Counted from the stretch's first letter, positions 1 through 13,317 are shown. The stretch: 64,000 nt of DNA from Thysanoteuthis rhombus (GCA_963457665.1 OY735207.1:48398696-48462695), one strand, 5' to 3'. Numbers and translations: made by a program. The notes: a model not told the origin generated them from the letters alone.

Positions 1-3000
1 TGACATTTAAGAGTAACTTTGCCGCTTAATAACAACTACTTGATGAAATTTCTGACATATCCCTTGTCTTTTCTAACGAGAAGAACAAATATTTAATTGA
101 AAATGTGATGAAGGAAGTCTTCGCATTTGACAGCTTTATCTTGGTCAAATCCTACAAAAATGTGTGATAAGAGAAATGCTCTATGTAATTGAAATAACCA
201 TCCTATTCTTGGCTAGCTGTGTCAGATATACCCTTTTGGTTAGGGCTTCGTTTCTGGGTGATAAGTCTACAAATGTCCTGATAAAGGTTATCAGAATTGC
301 TGATATTTACTAATTTACTGAAAAACTGTCATTCCTTTTAGAAATTTTTCTTTCAGATACGGTTGTAGATTATATCCAAATGTTAGAAGAGAAAAAGGTG
401 AACTTTTCTTTTCTTTGGTGTTGTTAAAATTGTGCTAGAATTCCTTTACACTTCACAAAATAAATATGGCATTTCTTTTCAAAAAATGAGTTAATTTTGG
501 ATACTGGATTTTATGTTACATTTTAAAGTAAAATTGATAAGATAAAACGTGTATAAATCATCATCATGTCAGTACAATGATATAGTGATCAGTGACGTAT
601 GGGGTATGCATAGGTGTGCTCTGAATTACGGATGCAGAAAAGCGTGAAAATATTTTAGTGTCTGTAAAAAGCAATGTGCATTAAAGGCCTTTTTTGGTGC
701 AATGTAGTGAAGGTGGTTAAAATTTTGAATTTCGAAGTTGTACATTTTTATCCATTCGATTTCACAAACGGCAAACAAATATAAAGAAATGAGAAAATAA
801 TAAAAAGTCTCTTAGTAGTAGAAAATCTTAAAATTACCGTAATTAGCGGACGAACAGTAAAACAGGATTTTATTGCCAATGGCGTTTAAAAGACATTGAG
901 ATGTTTTAGCATTTTTGTGCATCCATAGCTAGCAGCACACATGGGATACAAAGCACCTTACGCTATTGATATTAATGTTCAAGAATTTTTTTTTTATATT
1001 CTGGTTGAATCTTAGGGAGGTTTTTAATAATGAAAATGATACTGGAAATGCTTTTTGCAGAGAAAACTTCATGCAATCAATTTTATCCAGAAGTTCTATC
1101 AAGTACAGAAAATTTGTGAAAATAATGCGAATCCGAAGTGAAGTGAATTCTGCAAGTAAAGTAGTTGGGGAACAAAAACAAAACGTCAAAATGAAAGTCT
1201 TAAAAAAGAAAATTGAGGAAACGCTTGAAAATATACAGGAAAATATTTCAATATCTCACATTTATCTCTATAAAAGCCCGTGCGATTTGGTTTTGAGATA
1301 CGCAAAACATAGCACGTTATGTTTAAACTGGAATATACCCGTCAAATATGCCAGGGTTTTGTATGTATAGATCTGCACTAAGTAGCCTGAAACTATTCGA
1401 TTGTGGATTTTTTTTTTAATAATTGAAATAACTTAATTTTCAAGTTTTTTCCTTAGTCTCAAGTTTAGCTTCTTTATTGTTTTATGAACCATGAAGTCGT
1501 AACAGTTTGTTTTATGACATAATCGATTACGTTACTGTTATGCCATGATAGGAAGGGGAATTAACCAATATTTTGCATACACAACTCCAAAATACGTCTA
1601 TAATATACCGGTAAAATCTATAAGTAGTTCATTCCAACTATGTAGGTACAAAATACATCGAAGATTTTACCAATGATCTCAGACAATTTATTGAAAATTT
1701 GGAGCGTTTACTTAAGTTTTAATTGCAAAAAAAAGTATCGAGTTAGTTGTAAAAATAAAATCCACCTTTGAATCCTTTAAGTAGAATTTTAACTGTTTTT
1801 GATTTTTTTTTTCTCCAAATTAGAACTAACTTCAACGCAATGATTGACTTTTGCTCCCAGAAAAATTTGAACTGTGTAATTAGAAATATTCTAAAAATGA
1901 AGTAGCGGTTTGAGGATTCGACGAAGTTTTTGTCAATTAAATAACTAATTGACGAGATTTTGATAAGAAGAATGTTACTTACTTTTTACTTGAAATATGC
2001 TTAACAAGAACAAAATCTTCATGGTGTATTCACGTGCCTCTGAAATAGAAACCACGGATAAAAGTGATCGCAAGAAGAAAAAACTTTAAGTTGTAGATAA
2101 TTGATTTTTCTAAATACTGGACGTGTCTGGAAAGTTTTGTTTTAAACGTTGATAATGGCATAAAATTTCTTTAAAATGTACAACTAAATAGAATCATTAA
2201 TATTCATTTGTGAAATTGTATTGAATGTTGCAAACTTGACTCATATTTTAAAAAGACAATTTCAATCTATAATCCCATGTTTGTGAACGCTGGTGACGTA
2301 TTTTCACATCCATCGCAAGGACTGTTTTAAGAGAAAAAGAAATGATTTTTCTTGGATGAAAAAAAAGAGAAAAAGGATCACCGGATTTGAGATCGGTAAT
2401 ATTTTTCCTATCACAGGGATAGATTAAGCAAATAATGATGCACGTCAGTTAACACAGGGTAATTAATCTTTTTTTAAATTAATGACGTCACTTAACTGTG
2501 GACAAACAAAGTGAGTTACAGAGATGTTTGGCTCAACAAAAAATTAATTTGTTTACTGCAGTGTCCGTACCCACCCACTAAGCTCAAAGGTCAAGCGGGC
2601 GTCGGACCATTTTTCTATGCTCGTACGTGATAAAAACCGGTTCTAATCTACGAGTGTCCCACGGAGCATTGAAGTATGGATGATGAATAATGACATAACC
2701 AGATATTCTTTAAAAAAATGCAAGAGTATATTTGCATTATCAAAACAGCATCTTATGACGGACACCACTCTAGTTCTGTTGATGATAAGCTGATGTAAAC
2801 ATCATAAATTATTAAACGTCATCAGATGATTGGAAGTATAAAAAAATCTTTGTTAAATATATTCTGGGTATATTTGAAAAAAAACTTTACGGATTTCAAT
2901 CAGTCGGCAAAACCATTGAGTACAGAAAACTGACATTACAATATGCATACAAAAGGCTCAAATTGAATTCCATAAGTAAGAACAGCGCAAAACGTGATGT

Positions 3001-4950
3001 AGAATAATATACATGAAAAATCTTAAAGTAAGATGACTGCAACTGGAAAATTGTAAAACTCTTTTTAAAAATCAATTTAAATGAATTAAAAAATAAACTG
3101 AATATCAAAGCACGATCAAGGATTATATTATGAATGTCTATCAAGAACAAATATTCAAAGGAAATTTATGAATCACCACCACTGATATATGCCTCTTTTA
3201 CATGGTAAATTAAGTAGCGGTTTAGGTAAAATTTGGTCACCTTGATGGAAATACAACCATTGTAGATTTAGAAAGTAAATTTATGATTTAAAAAAAAAAA
3301 AACACAAATTTTGAATCGGTCAGTCACTCAAAAGAAACTGTCGTCTGACCAATTTCTTAAAGCAGCATTTTATGTTGAGGATGATGAATCAAAAATGGAA
3401 AGAAAGGGTTGATCATTTAATGAACAAGATCTCCTGAATGTTTTAGGACAGTGATCACTAGACAGAATTGTGAATATCCAGAAAGCACGTATGGATGCCA
3501 CTGGACACTTCAGGATAAACTTACATCGCAAATTGTGGGTACATAGATATAAGCGCATAAATGAAAAAAGATACATACATAACCTAAACAGAACAGCAGT
3601 GTTTAAACTGGTTTGTTGCGGGTAGCAGTGATCAATGATATTTTTCAGCTCAAGAATGTACTTTTCTGCACGGAATATTATTTTCAATTCTAGGATTGAA
3701 AGGCTGCATAATCGTTAGCTATTAGCATGTTGTTTTGACGTGGACCAATTATTTTATCAACAGCAGTCGATCGCATGTGTGAACATTTAAAGTTTTTACC
3801 AGAAATTACCACTTAGAGTTGAAATAAACTAAAAATTATTAAGTGTTCATATACGTTGTTCGTATTGCTTATCACTTGAAGAAAACGATGAATCATATGA
3901 TTTGTATTGCGCCTATTAAAAGGACGAAAGATACGTCTATTAACCGGGTAAAAGTGTCAAAATGAGCCAATTTTGAACATTAGGGCGAAGCCACATGCTA
4001 ACACTTCACCCTCAGCTAAACAACCACACCCTGATCCACCACCAGTTCAGTATGTGACCTTTTCACAAATGTTCAAAATATTCGTATTTTGATACATTTC
4101 TATGGGTTTTCAAAAAATATTACATATCTGCAAATGGTTGCATTGGAGCGTTGTTGTGCAAAGGTTTTCAGTAAAACATTTGTGCATTGTCTTTCATCCT
4201 TCCATACTCAGGTTTAGGCAATGGTTTCACCGAGTCAGAGATACCTTTACCGATCCTCCAACGTCACCATAAAAAAAAATCAAGTTGAAATGAATAGAGA
4301 GAAGAGGTTGATATAGTCGAAAAATGACTCAGAAAATTATTTTTATTAGAGCCTTACGTTGGAATGAATAATGGTGCTGAGAGCAGATAATACTTTCTAA
4401 TCCCAAAGGCACGTGTGTGCATCCAATGCAAAACTATAATTGAAAATAGAATATTCTGTATTTTCAAAAGCTTTCACCTGTCGTGATAAATGATCAGCGA
4501 TAGTTTCAAAAAGTTAAAGTGATGTGAACAGAGATCGAAAGACCTGTGAGAAAAGATTACTATTTCCAGGTTTAATGCCAAATTTATTTTCAAGTGTACG
4601 TCTAAAATAGAATTTTTTTGAAAATAGAATTTTGCTAAAATTATTGAAACAGCTAGAGATTGTTCACACAGCTGTTTTTACTTTGCACCAAATAAACAAA
4701 TTGCAGATATGACTCATAATAATTTTTTCCATAATACCTTGACATTCGATCAAAGTATTTAAGTTAATGGCAACTTAGATCTTATGATGTAAATCAATGG
4801 CTTGATATTTTTCCTGATCAAGTTGAAGAAATTATAATATCATTCAATGCTTTGTAATTTGCATTTCTGAAACAAAGCGACACATACATAACCAGTCATC
4901 CAACGAAAAAAATCAAGAGAACTGAAGCAAGCTATTTTGACGGTTTTGGT
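1..4950. other. AT-rich DNA, no recognised gene
   Basis: I recognise no protein domain, RNA gene or clear transposon here. The longest frame is 966-1370 (+), 134 codons, rich in Lys, Ile and Asn as AT-rich random frames are; it resembles no family I know and has no visible splice-site-bounded exon structure. Short homopolymer A and T runs are scattered throughout (for example around 3290 and 1405). It could be intron or intergenic sequence. Confidence 0.6.
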
Positions 4951-5079
4951 GACTTGTTTGTTTGTTGTTTACAGATAAAGATGAATGCCGACGAAAAATC
5001 ACTAGTCAGAAAATTAGCAAGCCTTTACCAATTAGTCCAATCCTCATACGATGCTCAACTATCGTGTCTTTATGTCAGA

Positions 5080-5480
5080 ATCATCATAAGCAGCCTTCTA
5101 GTACTCTTTGTTAGACATAGATCTCTTGCAACATCAATCAGACCTTTCTCTCATGTACGCTACGGAGCTGATACTTTCTGAATAGTTCGTCACACCATTT
5201 TATCTTTTTCCCACCAGTTTTGCATATGATCTCTAGGGATCCACGTTGTGGGTTTTGACGTCTAGCGGTTGAATGACATTCTTGTCCCAGGGCTTTACCA
5301 TTGCCATAGGAGATTTCGGATCGATTTTATCACATCTCTGACATTCGTCCTTTTTCCTTTACATACTGTGTTGTCTTGTGATGTCTCTGTTCGATGACAG
5401 CGTGTGTCTCCACCATGTACATCGTATGGTTATCAGTTCAATAGTCAACTCCAAGGATGTGTCCAACATCCGTCGTAGTG
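5080..5480 (-). mobile_element. RTE-clade LINE relic, 3' ORF fragment
   Basis: The minus strand resembles the other RTE copies in this window, especially those at 8.0-8.5 and 43.8-44.2 kb. Shared landmarks on the plus strand are the 'gatcc...ttgtg' block near 5240, a 'gtctagcggtt' block near 5265, and the 'catcgtatggttatcag' block near 5420, in the same order and with similar spacing. These encode the region after the reverse-transcriptase catalytic core, towards the C-terminus of the RTE endonuclease-reverse transcriptase. The frame is broken by many stops and indels, and there is no clear (GAT)n tail. It is a dead, 5'-truncated copy. Confidence 0.7.
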
Positions 5481-5499
5481 GTAGCATAAAGGGGGGGGG

Positions 5500-7000
5500 G
5501 ATAGCAAGTAGTCTTAATTTGATTCAATTGTCTTTCCATACTTGTAAAATATTGCGATATCAAATATTCTACAGGAGCTATTTCCATTAAAATTATTCAT
5601 GGTCATTTTTAACGATCATGACAAGTCTAAATATACTTGAAGAAATCTGCAGTTAAAAAAGGATGATTGCAAATTTTAGCAAGCTGTTGGCCTTGGTTAT
5701 TTTTAAGGAAGCATGGTTTTAGCAGGAGAGCTGTCAATTAAAACTATAGAATATATTTTGGGATTATTTCGAAACTTAAATCCAGCACATACGGGGAGGC
5801 CAAGAAAAAAGGTTAAACGTTGGGATCGAAAACTCCCAGCAGTACGTTCAGAAATAATCACACAAAAGCAATGGAAAACAAAGGGATGAGAATGTTTGTG
5901 ACAGAACTGTAGTGAATCAGCTGATAAAATATGGTGACAGTTGGGTAAAGAAAAACAGTAGTGGAATGTGGATGATTGGATGAAAGTGATATACAAAAAT
6001 CAATCATGAATCTGCACTGGCTAAAGCGATCACACTGGAAACTTTTTCTGGTGTCGTTTTGATGAAATATATAAGCTGACAGCCCAGAAAAAAACAATTT
6101 TCATCGTTGGTATGTCTGGTAAAGGAGATAGCAATTGTTATATTTACCGTCAAAGCTTGGACATTTTTCTTAACCCTTTCACACAGAACAGTTTTAGTGA
6201 TTTTTTAAGGATGAATATGCATCTTACCACAGGGTGAAGAGTGTAAAAGCTTTTCTTTAATGATATGACCAGCAGAAAGTTGGGATTCCAATCTTACTAC
6301 AAATTTATGGTTGAAATTTCTTTTCAAATGGTCCATTGCAAGGCTCGATCTTACAAAACTGATCTGTTATCTGCCAATCAAGAGAATTGGAACCAAATAG
6401 CGGATTTTTCTTTTATTAGTAGTTTATTCTTGACAGAATAGAGGCAGTCTCAAAGGTTAAAGGAGGAGCAACAAAGTACTATTCAAAATTCTTTTGCTGA
6501 TGTTTCCATATTTTTCCTCAAAATTGAATGATTCCTACTTCTCCTTCATTTGATCTGGGATAAATATGCCATTAATCTAAATAATTTAATTCCGATTATT
6601 TGAAATGTATTTCATGAAGCCAGAATATTCAGTTATTAAACAAAATGTGGTTTGTATTATATTTGCTGTTTGTTTATTGCTTCAAAGCGAAAAGAGGGGA
6701 AGAAAAGCTGAATAAACATGCATTAAGTGTGCTAAGTCCATGATTTGTGGCAGGAGTAGTTTTCAAAATCATCTAAATAGTAATTTCTGACATCTAGATT
6801 CAACCAAAACCATCTAAATCAGGATTAAAAACATCGATAAAAATATCTAACAGTGGATTTGAATATCCTTTCTTCAATCCATTTCTGTCGTCTGCTTTAT
6901 TTGTTGCAAAACTCGATGCCTGTTCATACTTGTTGTCGACGAGATTAATACAAAACAGTGGAAAATGTCTTACTGTCCAATGGTAGTGATTATATCTTCA
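5500..7000. other. AT-rich DNA, nothing recognised
   Basis: No gene, RNA or repeat family recognised. A frame at 5703-5996 (-) of 97 codons is unremarkable. The stretch ends where scattered satellite-like units begin near 7.0 kb. Confidence 0.5.
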
Positions 7001-7019
7001 AATATTCATTGGCCACAAT

Positions 7020-7500
7020 CTCCGAAGCAGAATAGTAAGCATCATCTGTTATTTTTTTCTTGTAGTCAAAGTTAGTCATGTTAAACATGGCTGCTGTAAA
7101 GATTATCCTTACTGGATGCCCCTTATGATTGACTTTGAATCACATTGTTGGGTTTTGAAGATTTCAGTGGACACTTTGCAGTGATTAGCTCACTAGTCAA
7201 GTCAAACCATTTCTACTGTAACTATTTTTGTCCTCGACTGTCAGGTTTAGTGAAAGTTAATGGGCATCTACCCATGCAGCATTGGTTACTTGCCTACTCT
7301 CATAGAATATAACTACGGTATTGATTTTTATGGTTACTGGATGCTCGAATCCAGTTACTTTTTGTCAGATATATTCGTTGATATATGACCACCCAGCAGT
7401 GATTAACTGTACAGTTACATAGACTGTCCCGAGTATAATTGTTTCCATCTTCACTGGGTTCCCAATATAAAGTGGACTTCCTAAGGTTGTTGTCACCCGG
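7020..7500 (+). repeat. Diverged units of the ~130-bp satellite
   Basis: At least two segments (near 7170-7300 and 7385-7480) resemble the satellite concentrated at 10.6-13.3 kb. They share the 'gcagtgattagctcactagtc' type of block, followed by 'ctactgtaactattt' and, in the second, 'ttccatcttcactggg'. These are the same ordered sub-blocks seen in the better units. Identity is low and boundaries are uncertain. They look like old outliers of that array. Confidence 0.45.
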
Positions 7501-8032
7501 GGCGGTAACTCAGAGTGTCTCCCCAAATGTTGCCAACTAAAAAAAACTTTCCCAATACACTCACCTGAAAAAATGTATAAAAAAAACACGCAGAAAGAAA
7601 AAAAGGTATATAAAAAAGAAAAAAGATGCAAAAATGCGTTAAAAACACTATTAGCGCTTCATGGCCATTTTTGATAATTGAAATGACTAAACTGATTGCC
7701 AAAAGAAAGAAACACACTAAATTTAGCCTGAAAAGCGCTAAATCAGAAACACCGGTTACTCACCCACTTCAAAAACTTGCCTTTTTTCAAAGATATCTAG
7801 AATGTTGGCGAACTTTTTGCACTACAGTTATATGTACCTTAAAAGATACACTAAATTTCCTTTTTACATAGAATCTGAGGGATTTTATTCCATCTCTGTT
7901 CCTACATAGTAAAATCATACTTTCAGTGGCCGTTGAAAGACGTATATATAAAACACGTACATATTCATCCCTAAATATTGAAAGTATTACAAGAAGTATT
8001 AGTACTAGGGCATTATTTTTTTTCACTTTTCA

Positions 8033-8034
<2 letters not shown>
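7500..8034. other. A-rich DNA, nothing recognised
   Basis: Strongly A-rich between 7540 and 7640. Overlapping frames here on both strands reflect base composition, and no domain is visible. Confidence 0.5.
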
Positions 8035-8077
<43 letters not shown>

Positions 8078-8078
8078 G
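8035..8078. repeat. (ATC)n microsatellite, LINE tail
   Basis: About 14 uninterrupted CAT units on the plus strand, directly abutting the 3' end of the minus-strand RTE element. It is best read as the element's tandem tail rather than an independent microsatellite. Confidence 0.95.
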
Positions 8079-9500
8079 GTCTATTAACAACCGTCGTTAG
8101 GCATAGACCTTACCAAAGATTCGCCAAACCTCTCTATCATGGACATCACGGACTCAGTACTTCCTGAATTTATCTAGCTTGTCACACAATCTTACTTTCT
8201 GTCATAAATAGCCCTGCACCTGATCTCTTGGGATCCACATTGTGAGCCATGATGTCCAGCGGTTGTCTGGCATTCTTGTACTTTGCCATTAGAGTTTTCT
8301 ATGGTGTCCCCTGTCTTTTTTCCGGATACACTACGCTGCCCTATGATATTTACTTGTGCGGTTGAGCATGATTTCCTCCTGTGCACGTAGCATGGTTATC
8401 AGATAGAGGGATCAATCTATTGGTTAGGTTCCATGTTTCAGCTCCGTAAGTGACTATCGGGAGAATACATTTGTTGCATACCCTTCTTTTTACGCCAAAC
8501 TGGACTGTTTCTGAAAGTCGAGCTTGCTTTACCGAAAGCTTGCCAACCTTGTGTGATTCTTCACTTTCTTTCCTTCTTTTGATGACTTCATGGAAACTCA
8601 CTGCCCTACATTGACAGTCGATGGTTGAGTAGCTTTTCAGGAGCCAGCTTGTTCCCTTGGTTGGTTTTCATCTAGGGTTTGGTGATTCACTCGGTGATCA
8701 CTTAGGTGAACAGTTTGTGGATGCTGTTTAGTTGGCTTATTGGCCTGTAGTTGTTGAGGTCTTCTGGGTCACTTTTTTTGTATAACAGCATCATGATTGC
8801 AGTGTTCCATTCTAGTTGTACTTAACTTTGTTGTCGCATAATTTGAATACGGTGACTTGTTTTTCTTGTGATAGTAGGTTGATGATGATGTTCAGGGGCC
8901 TTTCCTTTCTTCGTTTGTTTGATGGCTTGCTTCAATGTTTGTAGAGTAACTTCTGGGAAGTCCTCCAAATGATTACTCTCAGTTCGTTTCCTCTCCATTT
9001 TTGCATCCTTTGTCTGGCGGAATAGAGGTTTTTGTAAAAGTCTTAGATACGTTCAACAATTCATATTTGTTGTCAGTTTTCCATTTCCTTCGAGCACACT
9101 AGTTATTAGCTTTCTTCCTTTACTGAGAGATTTTCCAATATATTTGAATCCTGTACCTCTTTCAAGAATGCTTCCAACGACTATTTTCGTGTATTTTTTT
9201 TTTGTCTTCTCGTCGCTTCTTTTGGATGGTTTTGCTTGGCTTTGTTTCCTCAATCATTTCTATTTCTGTTGTTGGTGGCTTGAAGTTCCTGCGTTTTTAT
9301 GAGATTTTCTGTTTCTCCTGAGTTTGTTTATGCTTTTTAGCTCTTTTGCTTAACTTTGCTGTCGACTTCAATCGGAGGATTTATTACATCGTTGCTGAGC
9401 TTGTTGATGATCTCTCCTGGTTTCGTTAGGAGTTTGTAGTTTTTCTTCAGCTCCAGTGTAAGTGAGTCCTTTTTGAACAGTAAGTAGTTACAGTTTGGTT
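8035..9500 (-). mobile_element. RTE-clade LINE, degenerate, (GAT)n tail
   Basis: Minus-strand non-LTR retrotransposon. Its 3' end is the (ATC)n tract at 8035-8078 as read on the plus strand, that is a (GAT)n tail in the sense direction, which is typical of RTE elements. Frame 8350-8601 (-) reads like the part after the RT core, with 'CILPIVTYGAETWNLTNR' matching the common 'LYGxETWxLT' block. Near 8720-8760 the minus strand resembles the RT N-terminal 'LNNYRPI' block. The distance between these two landmarks is too short for an intact RT, so an internal deletion near 8630 is likely. Many stops and frameshifts show it is inactive. The 5' limit near 9500 is approximate. Confidence 0.85.
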
Positions 9501-10000
9501 TTGAACATTGCAATACGTAAATTGTCCCACGAATATCAAATATGCAAAAAATACGACAGCTGTTTAGATAGTACAGGGTATTGAAAGTTATACTCTTACA
9601 TAATCTAGTTTGCTATGCACTCCTGAACAATACGTTTTTTGGTACCCGTTTACCATTGAGTCCCTATGAAGTATTGGGTATTGGGTTCTACGTAGATTTT
9701 CTGTTTAAAGTAGCAAGGATGAGATATTTACCTCGTAAAACAATTTACTTGCCAATTTTATTCCTTAGAGTTTAAGAGCAGTTATGCAGAAAATTGCATT
9801 TTTATCACCCACCAAAAAAATTCCATTCCTGAATCGCAACAGAATATGAAGCAATGCAATTGTTAGCAGTTTTCCAGAGAGTGATAACAATTGTACAAAG
9901 GTAACAAGAATCAGTTTCTGATTTAATGTTAGTTTTTGAAAGATAATAGAGCAATGAATGTTTTTGTATCTTATGAGGCACCATGTTTTTTGAGATACAT
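9500..10000. other. AT-rich DNA, nothing recognised
   Basis: No recognised gene or repeat. Frames of 64-79 codons on both strands have no identifiable features. Confidence 0.5.
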
Positions 10001-10002
10001 GC

Positions 10003-10330
10003 AATTAGCCCCTGCTACAACGGACATTGATACAACGAGGTTGGGATTTAACGATCACATGGACCATAACGAATCTTTTCATTAACAAAACGGAGTCTGA
10101 TAAAAGCGTCAAATACGTAGACCATCGAACTTGACAGTGAATCTATTCCGTGGAAGCTTTGCATAGATATCTGGCCTCCGGAGATTAAACCACTTAAGAC
10201 TAGACGGATTCAGGCAGATATCGCGGGAAAGCTGATAATTTCGCAACCCTGGGCTGTCTTCAACGGACCAGGAGACATTCTCATCAAAATCATGTAAGGG
10301 AGATGAAGACAAGGTGGTAGAATGTTTGTT
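10003..10330 (-). mobile_element. Possible pogo/Tigger-like DNA transposon relic
   Basis: The stretch 10010-10080 has the 'caacggac...caacgagg...taacga' style of repeated NAACG words seen near the ends of pogo/Tigger-type DNA transposons. Next to it, 10109-10312 (-) is an open 67-codon frame I do not recognise. No matching terminal repeat or TA target duplication was found by eye. The call rests on word composition and is weak. Confidence 0.25.
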
Positions 10331-10629
10331 TCATATGGTGAGCGGAAATGAGTTCAAAATTTGCTAATCTAAAGATTTAAAAAATGAAGTTGATTTTTTT
10401 TTCTTTTTCTGTAATAAAGATCTAGATAATTCAGAGATTTTACTTTATCATGAAAAGCAAGAGATCGTACATAATCTCAGATATTTTTTAATTAGGCAGA
10501 CATTATGGTTTCACTCGTCAGGTAGTGTATTCCCAGGTGGACTGTCCCCCCCACCCCGACCATTGCCTATACCTCTGACTTTGTTCTAGAATAAACTCTG
10601 TTCAATAATCATTAGTGAACACCTTTCTG

Positions 10630-11100
10630 TAGAGCAGCGATTATCAAACTAATTTCGTAGACCACGATCATTGTAAAGATTTGTGTCCTTATAAAGTGCT
10701 CTGTATCTGTGTCCTTGAGACAGACAAAACACAATTTAGTAAATATCAATGGGCACCTTGCACTGCTGAGAACTGATGATCTAGTTAGTCTCGCTGAACC
10801 TACTGTAAAATTATATTTTCAGTACATGCTCAACACCTGTTGCCTTGCACAAGACTAGGTAAGGTTTAGTAATTATCAATGAGTCACTAACAGTTGAGTA
10901 GAGATTAACGAGCTAATCTCTTTAAATCATAACTAATGTTTAGATATCTGGGTGCTTTGAATCCTTTGTCTTATGCTAGACTGAGATAAGCCAAGTAATT
11001 GATACCTGGCACTTTGCCTTAGAGCAGACATTAGCAGATTAGACTCCTTAAAAAAGCACTATTATAAATATTTCAATCCTCTTTTGGTGACCTTCATTTG
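10630..11100 (+). repeat. ~130-bp satellite, left block
   Basis: Three to four diverged tandem units. The phase marker 'tagtaaatat/tagtaattat' recurs near 10737, 10868, 10995 and 11113, a spacing of about 118-131 bp. Each unit also carries a GATTAGC-AACTAATC-like block and, in the better units, a 'ctgtaaagatt' block. High divergence indicates an old array. The array is interrupted at its right end by an RTE fragment. Confidence 0.7.
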
Positions 11101-11325
11101 TGCCTGATTATGTTTAGTAAATGTTGCAAGAATGGCAGACAACTGATGGACACCACGACTCACAGCATGAATTCCCAGAGGTCACATGCGCAACTGAGGC
11201 TAGCAGAATACAAGATGGAGAGACGAACTAGAAAAATAGAGAGATGTGGCGAATCCTTCGGAAGGTCAATGTCCAACGCTGCTCGATGAAAGACCAATTA
11301 TGATGATGATGACAATGATAATGAT
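11100..11325 (+). mobile_element. RTE-clade LINE 3' end fragment
   Basis: The plus strand encodes a degenerate version of the RTE C-terminus: a 'RRTRKIERCGESFGRSMSN' stretch, comparable with the sequence encoded at 49.04-49.32 kb (-), followed by an interrupted (GAT)n tail at about 11299-11328. It is severely 5'-truncated and sits inside the satellite array. Confidence 0.75.
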
Positions 11326-11583
11326 GTTTGGTAAATATTGGTATTAATATGCTAATCAACGTAGAACACTGATTAGCAAGCTAATCCCGTTGGCGATAAC
11401 TATTATAGATATTCCTCTTCTCAACAAATGCCCTATGCCTGCGGCTTCGTGTAAGCAAAAACTTAGTAAATACATTTATCAATCAACAGTAAAGTTTAGC
11501 CTCTACGAAGGACTGCACAAACTTCAAATAGAAAAGGCAAGAGACATTATTATTCGGCATATTGGTAATTTGCATGACATCAC
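11325..11583 (+). repeat. ~130-bp satellite unit after LINE insertion
   Basis: The array resumes with 'ggtaaatattgg' near 11329 and a 'gattagcaagctaatc' block near 11371, which is the conserved unit core. Beyond about 11440 the similarity fades. Confidence 0.5.
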
Positions 11584-11870
11584 TTTCAGGAAAACTTTGC
11601 CAATTTTACAACTTTGGTTGAATGGGAGAAATAGTCTGTAAGCAATAGGGACAAATCAAATAATTGTAAGAATTATTCTCATGATTCTAATCTGGAGAGG
11701 TTATCTCAATTTTCTGGTTCCATCGGTAAAGCAGAAATATGCCGCAATGTTATTCAAGCAGAAATGGCCGACGGCAATCAGTCGGTTAATTGTATCGGAA
11801 TAAGTTATTTGGCATTCTATACACTTCGATAAAAACAGTTGGTTTGATATCCATATCTCATCTGAGTAAG
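11583..11870 (+). repeat. Direct duplication, left copy (~290 bp)
   Basis: Pairs with 13318-13606 in the same orientation, about 1735 bp away. Shared ordered blocks include 'ttcaggaaaa', 'gattctaa.ctg', 'tctcaattttc', 'aatcagtcgg/gatcagccgg' and 'ttggcattctata.actt.gataaaaacagtt'. It carries no recognisable coding potential. Confidence 0.75.
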
Positions 11871-12159
11871 CTATTTAGATAAAGATATTGTGAACAACTC
11901 AAGTCTGCTTCATACATAAACGATTCTTTTTTTTTTCTCTGAAATCAAATCAATTACTATCAAAATTGAACTAGTGAAATTCGGTTTTGACAATGATAAT
12001 ATTCTTGGTGATAACTGCAATAGTAGAATTGGCCATTCATTTTTATAACGGTTGGTGGGTTGTGTCAGAAAAGAAACCAGATCTTTTCCACATGTTTTCT
12101 CCTTTGGAAAAGATCGAATCTAGTTCTTTGCCTGAGGAATGTTCTCTACAATCCTTAGT

Positions 12160-13310
12160 AGATTAGTCACTTTCTGCTGCTTTGGAAATTTAGACTCAGA
12201 TTTTGAGAATTTCAAGTGGTTTACGGCAGTGATTAACAAACCAATCTCGAAGACCATTGCTACTGTAATTATTTCCCACCCACACTGGAAACTTCACTCT
12301 CAGCCATCGGTTGGACTGAAAAAATATTGGTCGACGCCTCGCCGTGGGTCAGGAATTAGCAAACTAATCTAATACACTACCAGTAAGGTAGTGAATATAA
12401 TCCTCACTGGAATTTGGTGAATATTAGTCTCCCCCAGCCATAGAGCAGCGATAAGCAGACGAGTCTTATTAAACAACATTCTGTTAATAATTTCGATCTT
12501 CACTGAATGCTTCACATCTGTTACCTTACGCCAAACAAAGCTGAGTCTTGAAAATATTAGTTTGCTCCTGGCACTGTAGAAGTAATCGCCTCTACGATAA
12601 TGATTTGATCTTAAATTGCTTCTGTATAACTACAGGCTTGTGTCAGATAAAGCCAAATAAGGTATGTATCAACTGGGACCAAGCCGTAGAGCGCAGGTTA
12701 GGAAGCTAGTTTCTTTGAAACGTTATTATTGTAAAGATTTCGATTTTCTTTGGTTCGTCAACTCTTGTAACGTTATGTCAGCTCAAGCTTAGTAAATATC
12801 AATATAAAAATCAAAGATGAAGCAATGATTGGCTTGTTAGTCTCGCTGACCATCGACTTTGAAAAGATCTCAATCATCAGCAGATAGTCTACGCTTATTG
12901 TCCTGTGTCAATAGTCAATATTTACATTAAAATAACCAGGAGCAAAGTTTGAAGAGTAGCGTTTGTCAAATACTTCAAAAGCTTCTGATGGGAGAAAAAT
13001 CAAACGGGGACAAGCACTAAACGTTCTTGAGGAATTATTACTTTAGTACTCTTAAAATATCTGGTACGCTACTAGTACTGTTGTGAACACGATCCTCACT
13101 AGAGTTTAGTAGAAATTAGTAGCCCTTAGCCGTCGGGCAACGATAAGCAGACGAGTCCTCTTAAACAGCACTTCGTTAATAATTTCGATCTTTTGTTGAT
13201 GCTCCACATTTATCACCTTGCGCCAAACAAAGCTGAGTTTTGTAAACATTAGTTACCCCTAACCGTGAAGCAACGATAAACAGACAAGTCTTCTTGGAAA
13301 ACTAGCAAAG
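12160..13310 (+). repeat. ~130-bp satellite, right block
   Basis: Six or more diverged units. Phase markers lie near 12414, 12550, 12660, 12790, 13111 and 13240, spaced about 110-136 bp where consecutive. Recurrent sub-blocks, in order: 'gcagcgataagcagacgagtc', 'ttaataatttcgatcttcactg', 'acctt.cgcca.acaaagctgag', then the 'gtaaatatta' marker. The units at 12430-12550 and 13125-13250 are the most alike. Confidence 0.75.
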
Positions 13311-13317
13311 CGATACA

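Noticed and set aside
966..1370. 134-codon plus-strand frame as a gene
   Set aside because: Composition matches AT-rich background, no domain or homologue recognised, no splice-site or promoter support.
8035..8078. (ATC)n tract as a free-standing microsatellite or CRISPR-like array
   Set aside because: It abuts a LINE 3' end as its tail; there are no spacers, and this is an animal-type genome.
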